The translations under genes were made by a program, and so were the position numbers. From Adineta steineri (lineage: Eukaryota; Rotifera; Eurotatoria; Adinetida; Adinetidae), in the NCBI GenBank assembly GCA_905250115.1, contig CAJNOI010000069.1:186001-250000 (forward strand): DNA of 64,000 bases, read 5' to 3'. Shown here piece by piece: positions 58,936 through 64,000 of this stretch; position 1 is the stretch's first letter, and each line of letters starts with the position of its first letter. The notes beneath the pieces were generated by a model. It ran no database searches, had not been told where the DNA came from, and saw only the letters and a list, made by a program, of their open reading frames with translations.

Positions 58936-61219
58936 GCTTATTTATTTCGTCGAAAGTCACCGTTTACCAAAGCATTTTGAAATGTTTATTCCCAACGAAA
59001 CAGAGTAGATGAATACAAATTTTGTCATGAGGAATCATATATTCTATGATTTACTCATACTTAATCGTAACAAACTTGCATTTGCAGGGAGAAAAATAGT
59101 TGTACCGAATCTTGGAGGTCGTCGTAACCATTCACTTCTTGTATCAATAATGATCTACTAAAGAACTGCTTATCACCTACGATAAAAGAAGTAATAAACG
59201 AACTCCGTCATCCTATAGATTATTCTACTGCTTAACAATTTCCAACTGTGAAACCAATTATAACAATTTTTTTCGCAAAAAGCAAAATTTTGGAATAGAA
59301 CTTTTGTTCCAAGTGTCATAAGTGTTGTTATGATTATTCATGGTTGATACGGTCTTGAATGAATAGATAATGTTTACACCTTCGTTTTAGAGTTAAAGAA
59401 AAATAAGTGAACAGAATCCTGATTCAATTGAGTCATTTGATATCCTATTATTTTTATGCTTAGTAGCTCAGTAATTTTACTTTGAAATAATTGACATACA
59501 TGAATATGATTATTGGCATTTTTCTAATGATTCATATGTTATGTGAGAATATAAATAAACCACCCGATTGAAATACGTACACTATTGTAAACAAAATCGA
59601 TCGACAGAACCTACTGGTGATGATGATTATTCAATTAATCAAAAACTTACAAACAGTTTACCGTTTACGAATTACTGGTTTCATACCTGTGAAATAGATG
59701 GGGAAAATCTTCAAGACCAATGGAAAATGGTCATACATTTGATATGTGATCTTTATTCTTGAATAGCAAACAATATAGTGTTAGCGAGCGACCAAAAGCA
59801 ATGAGTAACACTATTGGGTATGAATAATTCTTTTTTGATGTGATTGTCGATAGTTCTCGTAACTCGAAAACTACACATTGATATTAATAAAATAATTGAA
59901 AAGTATCTCTGCAATAAGAATCATTTTGTTTTCATATAATCATTGAGGAACTCAATGATTCGCTATATCAAATGCAAAATGAGTTGAATAGATGAATATG
60001 ATCATAACAACAATTATAATCAATCATTCATTGCGATATCTTCCAAATGTGGATATATTCTAAGTCTTTATTTCGATGTATGCCACATTACTGAATAAAA
60101 GCATTGGAAAAGTGAGGACTGGGGAATAGTTATTGATGTACCATAGCATCTCTGTTGACAAAACAACCCAAATATTTGGTTTTGTACTTCACGAAATAAG
60201 TGCATAGATTTTTCGTAAACTTTATTCGTTAATCTTGTAATTATTGATCAACTCATTTCTTTGCAACTTGTGTTTTAAACATAGATGACAGTAAATGAAT
60301 AACATCTTTGGTAAGTAATGATTCAATTACTATAAGATGTGTGATCAGTTACATGAACTACATGCTCCTCTATGAAATTCCTGACGTAGATAAATAAAAC
60401 AACAATCATGGTTATCCATGAGTTATGCATCTTTAGTTCATATTATGACTTGGTAATCTTCTTTTTGGAAACGAGAACGTTAGACGAACTCAACATTTCT
60501 GAAAATGATTTATTTGGGACGTGATGTTCGATAACCTTAGCAATTTATTTTCTTTCATCAGACTACCGAAAAGATATATGAATGAAACCATTATTGGATT
60601 GTTCTACTGTGATACGTGCTTATCGAACAGTAAAATTTGCTTCACTTTTGTAAGTGAGATAAAAACATAGGTGAATAAAACAATTGGAATAAGTTCGTGC
60701 ATTTATATCATGGGATTTCTATCATTTGAGAAACTTGAAAGCTAAGCTTCTGAGGAATTATTATTGTAGAACGGAACATGCTTTATGTTAATTCATTGAC
60801 CATGAAATATGCAATCAATTGACTAAATTTTTATTGATAGTTCAAAAAATTAAAAATAAGTGAACCAAGTCGTTTTACGAAACGTTCTTATTATTCTTTT
60901 GTCATATGACTAATCATCACTTTCAATTAATACATAGCTTGATTCAAAACGGGTAAAATAAGTGAGAATACTCTTTCAGATGATTGACTTAACATGTAAT
61001 GATTAATTAGTTTGATATGTTTCACATCTTGATTTCTGGAGTGGAATAGGCGAACATAATAATGATCATAGTTATTCGTTCCTCGCGTGGCTTGAACTCA
61101 TACCACAATCTCAAAAGCACTATAACACGGTTCGCAAAACTGATGAAAAGCAGATTAGTTCAGAATATTTGACAACTATGCAATCTCTCAGTTAATAAGG
61201 AACTCGCAAGCATCATTTC
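58936..61219. other. AT-rich insertion inside the broken Cys-rich exon; decayed sequence
   Basis: At ~59,310-59,345 TCCAAGTGTCATAAGTG resembles the next part of the Cys-rich exon (cf. 45,221-45,237), so ~370 bp was inserted between. Later phrases recur loosely (GTGAATAAAACAATT, ATAAATAAAACAACAAT, ATAATGATCATAGTTATT), hinting at an old diverged tandem repeat. No gene was recognised; the small open frame at 59,568 starts at TTG. Confidence 0.4.
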
Positions 61220-63855
61220 AGCATCTCGAAAAATAAGTGATCACAATCTTGCAACCTGTTATTCACGTTCCTTTGGGATGTGATGTTGAATGAGATGACC
61301 CAGTCGCAACGTTTGCTTCGAAGTAAGCAAAAAATGTAAAGAAAAGTATCGTGAGAAATGTTCCTTCGGGATGTGATGTTGGATGAGGTGACCGAGTCGT
61401 AACGTTTATTTCGAAATGCGGAAAAGAGGGGAAGCGAAGTTTGATAGTGAATGTTCATTTGGGATGTAATGTTGAATGAGATGACCCAGTCGCAACGTTT
61501 GCTTCGAAGTGAGCAAAAAATGTAAAGAAAAGTATCGTGAGAAATGTTCCTTCGGGATGTGATGTTGGATGAGGTGAGAGAGTCGCAACGTTTGTTTCGA
61601 AATGAGGAAAAGAGAGGAAGAAAGGTGTGATAGTGAATATTCATTTGGGATGTGATGTTGGATGAGGTGACTGAATTGCAACGTTTGCTTCGAGGTGTGG
61701 ACAAGAGGGGAAGAGAAATATCCTTTGATATGTTCTTTTGTGATGTGATGTTGGATGAGGTGACCACATCATAACGTTTGCATCGAAGAGAGGAAAAGAG
61801 GAGAATAGAAGTGTCTTGTTGGAAGTTCCTTTCAGATGTGATGTTGAATAAGGTAGCCGAGTCGCATCGTTTGCTTGGAAATGAAGAAAAGAGGGGAATA
61901 GAAGTGTAGTAGGGAATGCTCCTTTGATATGTGATGTTGGACGAGGTGACCGAGTCATAACGTTTGTTTCGAAGTAAGTAAAACAGGGGAAGAGAAGTAT
62001 CCTTTGGAATATTCCTTTGCGATGTGGTGTTGGATGAGGTGACCGAATCGCGACATTTGCTTCGAAATGAGGAAAAGAGGAGAAGAGAGGTGTCTTGTTG
62101 AATGTTCTTTTGGGATGTGACATTGGATGAGGTGACCGAGTCGCGACATTTGCTTCGAAGTGAGGAAAGGAAAGGAACAGAAGTCTCTTATTGAAAGTTC
62201 CTTTGAGATGTGATGTTGGATGAGATGACCGAGTCATAACGTTTGCTTCAAAATGCGGAAAAGAGAGGAAGAGAAGTATCCTTTGATATGTTCATTTGCG
62301 ATGTGATGTTGGATGAGGTGACCGAGTCATAACGTTTGCTTTGAAGTGAGAAAAAGAGGGGAGCAGAAGCGTCTTGTTGGAAGTTCCTTTGAGATGTGGT
62401 GCTGAATGAGGTGGTCGAGTCGCCACTTTGCTTCGAAGCGAGCAAAAAAGGTGAACAGAAGTGTTTTGAGAAATGTTCCTTTGATATGTGATGTTCGATG
62501 AGGTAACTAAGTTGCAATGTTTGCTTCGAAGTGAGGAAAAGAGGTGAAGAGAAGTGTGATAGTGAATGTTCACTTAGGCTGTAATATTGGATGAGATGAT
62601 CGAGTCGCAATGTTTGCTTCGAAGCGAGCAAAAAAGGTGAACGGAAGTGTTTTGAAAAATATTCCTTTGATATGTGATGTTCGATGAGTTAACTGAGTCA
62701 CAATGTTTGCTTTGAAGTGAGGAAAAGAGGTGAAAAGAAGTGTGATAGTGAATGTTCCTTTAGCATGTGATGTTGAATAGGGTGACCGAGTCGCAACGTT
62801 TGCTTCGAACTGAGCAAAGGATGTGAAGAAAAGTGTAATGAGAAATGTTTCTGTGGAATGTGATGTTGGGTGAATTGATCGAGTCACAATGTATGCTTCG
62901 AAGTGAGGGAAAGGGGCGAAAAGAAGTGTGGTACTGAATGTTCATTTAGGCTGTGATATTGAATGAGTTGATCGAGTCGCAATGTCTGCTTCAAAGTGTG
63001 GAAAACAGGGGAAGAGAAGTGTGGTACTGAATATTCATTTGAGATGTGATGTTGGATGAGGTGACCGAGTCGTAACGTTTCCTTCGAATTGAAGAAATGA
63101 GGGAAACAGAAGTGTCTTGTTAGAAGTTCCCTTGAGATGTGGTGTTGAATGAGGTGGTCGAGTCGCCACTTTTGCTTCGAAGCGAGCAAAAAAGGTGAAC
63201 AGAAGTGTTTTGAGAAATGTTCCTTTGATATGTGATGTTCGATGAGGTAACTGAGTCGCAATGTTTGCTTCTAAGTGAGGAAAAGGGGCGAAAAGAAGTG
63301 TAGTAGTGAATGTTTCTTTAACATGTGATGTTGAATAGAGTGACCCAGTCGCAACGTTTGCTTCGAAGTGAACAAAAGAGGAGAACCGAAGTGTGTTGTT
63401 GAAAGTTCTTTTAGCATATGTTATTGGATGATGTGATCGTGTCGCAATGTTTGCTTCGAAGCGAGGAAAAGGGGCGCAAAGAAGTGTAGTAGTAAATGTT
63501 CGTCTGGCACGTGGTGATGGATGAACCGAGCGAGTCGCAACGTTTGCTTCGAAGCGAGGAAAAAGGGCGTAAAGAGGTGTCGTACTAAATGTTCGTCTGG
63601 CACGTGGTGTTGGATGAATTGAGCGAGTCGTAACGTTTGCTTAGCAGTGAGCAAACGAGGCGAAGAGAAATGTGATAGTGAACGTTCTTTTGAGAAGTGA
63701 TGCTGGATGAAGGGACCGCGTAGCAACGATTGCTTTGAAGTGCGGAAAAGAGGTGAAGAGAAGTGTAGTAGGGACTGTTCCTTTGTCATGTGGTGTTGAA
63801 TGAGTTGAGCGAATCGCGACGTTTGCTTCGAAGTGATGAGAGGAGGTGAACGAAG
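61220..63855. repeat. Tandem array, 28 copies of a 93-bp unit
   Basis: The landmark CGTTTGCTTCGAA recurs at 93-bp steps from 61,310 to 63,832 (28 copies). I found only one 92-bp step (near 62,430). Units diverge by point changes but almost never by length. A typical unit reads AACGTTTGCTTCGAAGTGAG, GAAAAGAGG…AGAGAAGTGT, GAATGTTCCTTTG, GATGTGATGTTGGATGAGGT, GACCGAGTCGC. Since 93 = 31 codons, minus-strand frames stay open over long stretches (up to 198 codons, e.g. HFEANVATRSPHP). All three minus frames do this, so coding is not supported. It lies inside the broken Cys-rich exon of the ART gene. Confidence 0.95.
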
Positions 63856-64000
63856 CAATCATTTATGTGTATGTGGGAAACACTAACTTTCCTTACCAGA
63901 GTCATAAAACGCCTTATTCTAAACATATCTGTAGTTGTACTAAGATTTATAATTGAATAAAAATCGAAGAGTAAAATGACATAAATCGGATCTGCCGGGT
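63856..64000 (+). pseudogene. Displaced 3' end of the Cys-rich module and its 3' UTR
   Basis: ATGTGTATGTGGGAAACACT, then AACTTTCCTT, and later TTTATAATTGAATAAA…CGAAGAGTAAAA align with 45,440-45,560, the stop region and 3' UTR of the gene ending at 45466. The array and upstream insertion therefore split an ancestral copy of the terminal exon. Confidence 0.65.

Noticed and set aside
61220-63855. CRISPR array
   Set aside because: Units are contiguous 93-bp tandem repeats without unique spacers, in a eukaryotic genome, with no cas genes.
61213-63862. Long minus-strand open frames (up to 198 codons) as a repetitive protein gene
   Set aside because: All three minus frames are equally open because the period is a multiple of three. 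Starts and stops are scattered, and no signal peptide or splice structure exists. Kept as a finding on the array, not as a CDS.

Overview
The window is AT-rich animal DNA, most likely from a bdelloid rotifer (Adineta/Rotaria/Philodina group). The main reasons are spliced genes with mostly 45-70 nt GT-AG introns, metazoan developmental genes (a Hunchback-type zinc-finger protein and a DSL-type Notch ligand), families known to be expanded in bdelloids (arginine-type ADP-ribosyltransferases, one fused to kinesin-light-chain-type TPRs), bacterial-looking genes (a GH116/DUF608 fragment, a secreted Cys/Trp-rich protein), and many short G-rich repeats resembling GTGTGGG. The species call is inference. 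No tRNA, rRNA or CRISPR array was recognised.

Positions 1-33,000 are gene-dense and mostly conserved. In order: the 3' end of a GH116-like hydrolase; a block with three copies of a ~280-bp repeat, orphan exons and a broken duplicate of the GH116 end; TMEM208; a Tyr-motif/proline-rich protein; MCCC1 (9 exons); FCF1 (2 exons); a small secreted protein; an ADP-ribosyltransferase-TPR fusion; a secreted ferritin-like protein; hunchback (11 exons, minus strand); a 1.1-kb non-autonomous hAT element with an 8-bp target-site duplication; a hypothetical protein; an MLKL-like four-helix/kinase gene; and a DSL/EGF Notch ligand.

Positions 33,000-64,000 look accessory, perhaps subtelomeric. They hold a GT25-type glycosyltransferase, a CYP3-clan cytochrome P450, a second MLKL-like gene (DFS in place of DFG) with a C-terminal Cys-rich exon, a two-pass membrane protein of an unknown family interrupted by a 10-N gap, and an ADP-ribosyltransferase gene. 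The last exon of that ADP-ribosyltransferase gene is a broken copy of the same Cys-rich exon. Around them lie gene relics, duplicated blocks, a 620-bp foldback element, and a 28-copy tandem array with a 93-bp period.

The strongest undescribed pattern is a dispersed family of about 14-18 short inverted repeats, with a G-rich left arm (TTGAGGGTGTGGGTGTG-like), a loop of variable length, and the complementary C-rich right arm. All lie between 32.9 and 58.3 kb and none was seen in the first 32 kb. At least two sit exactly at junctions between unrelated or duplicated sequence blocks. A second notable pattern is the shared 'PQEFAA + Cys-rich' terminal exon, attached after phase-1 introns to two unrelated catalytic genes.
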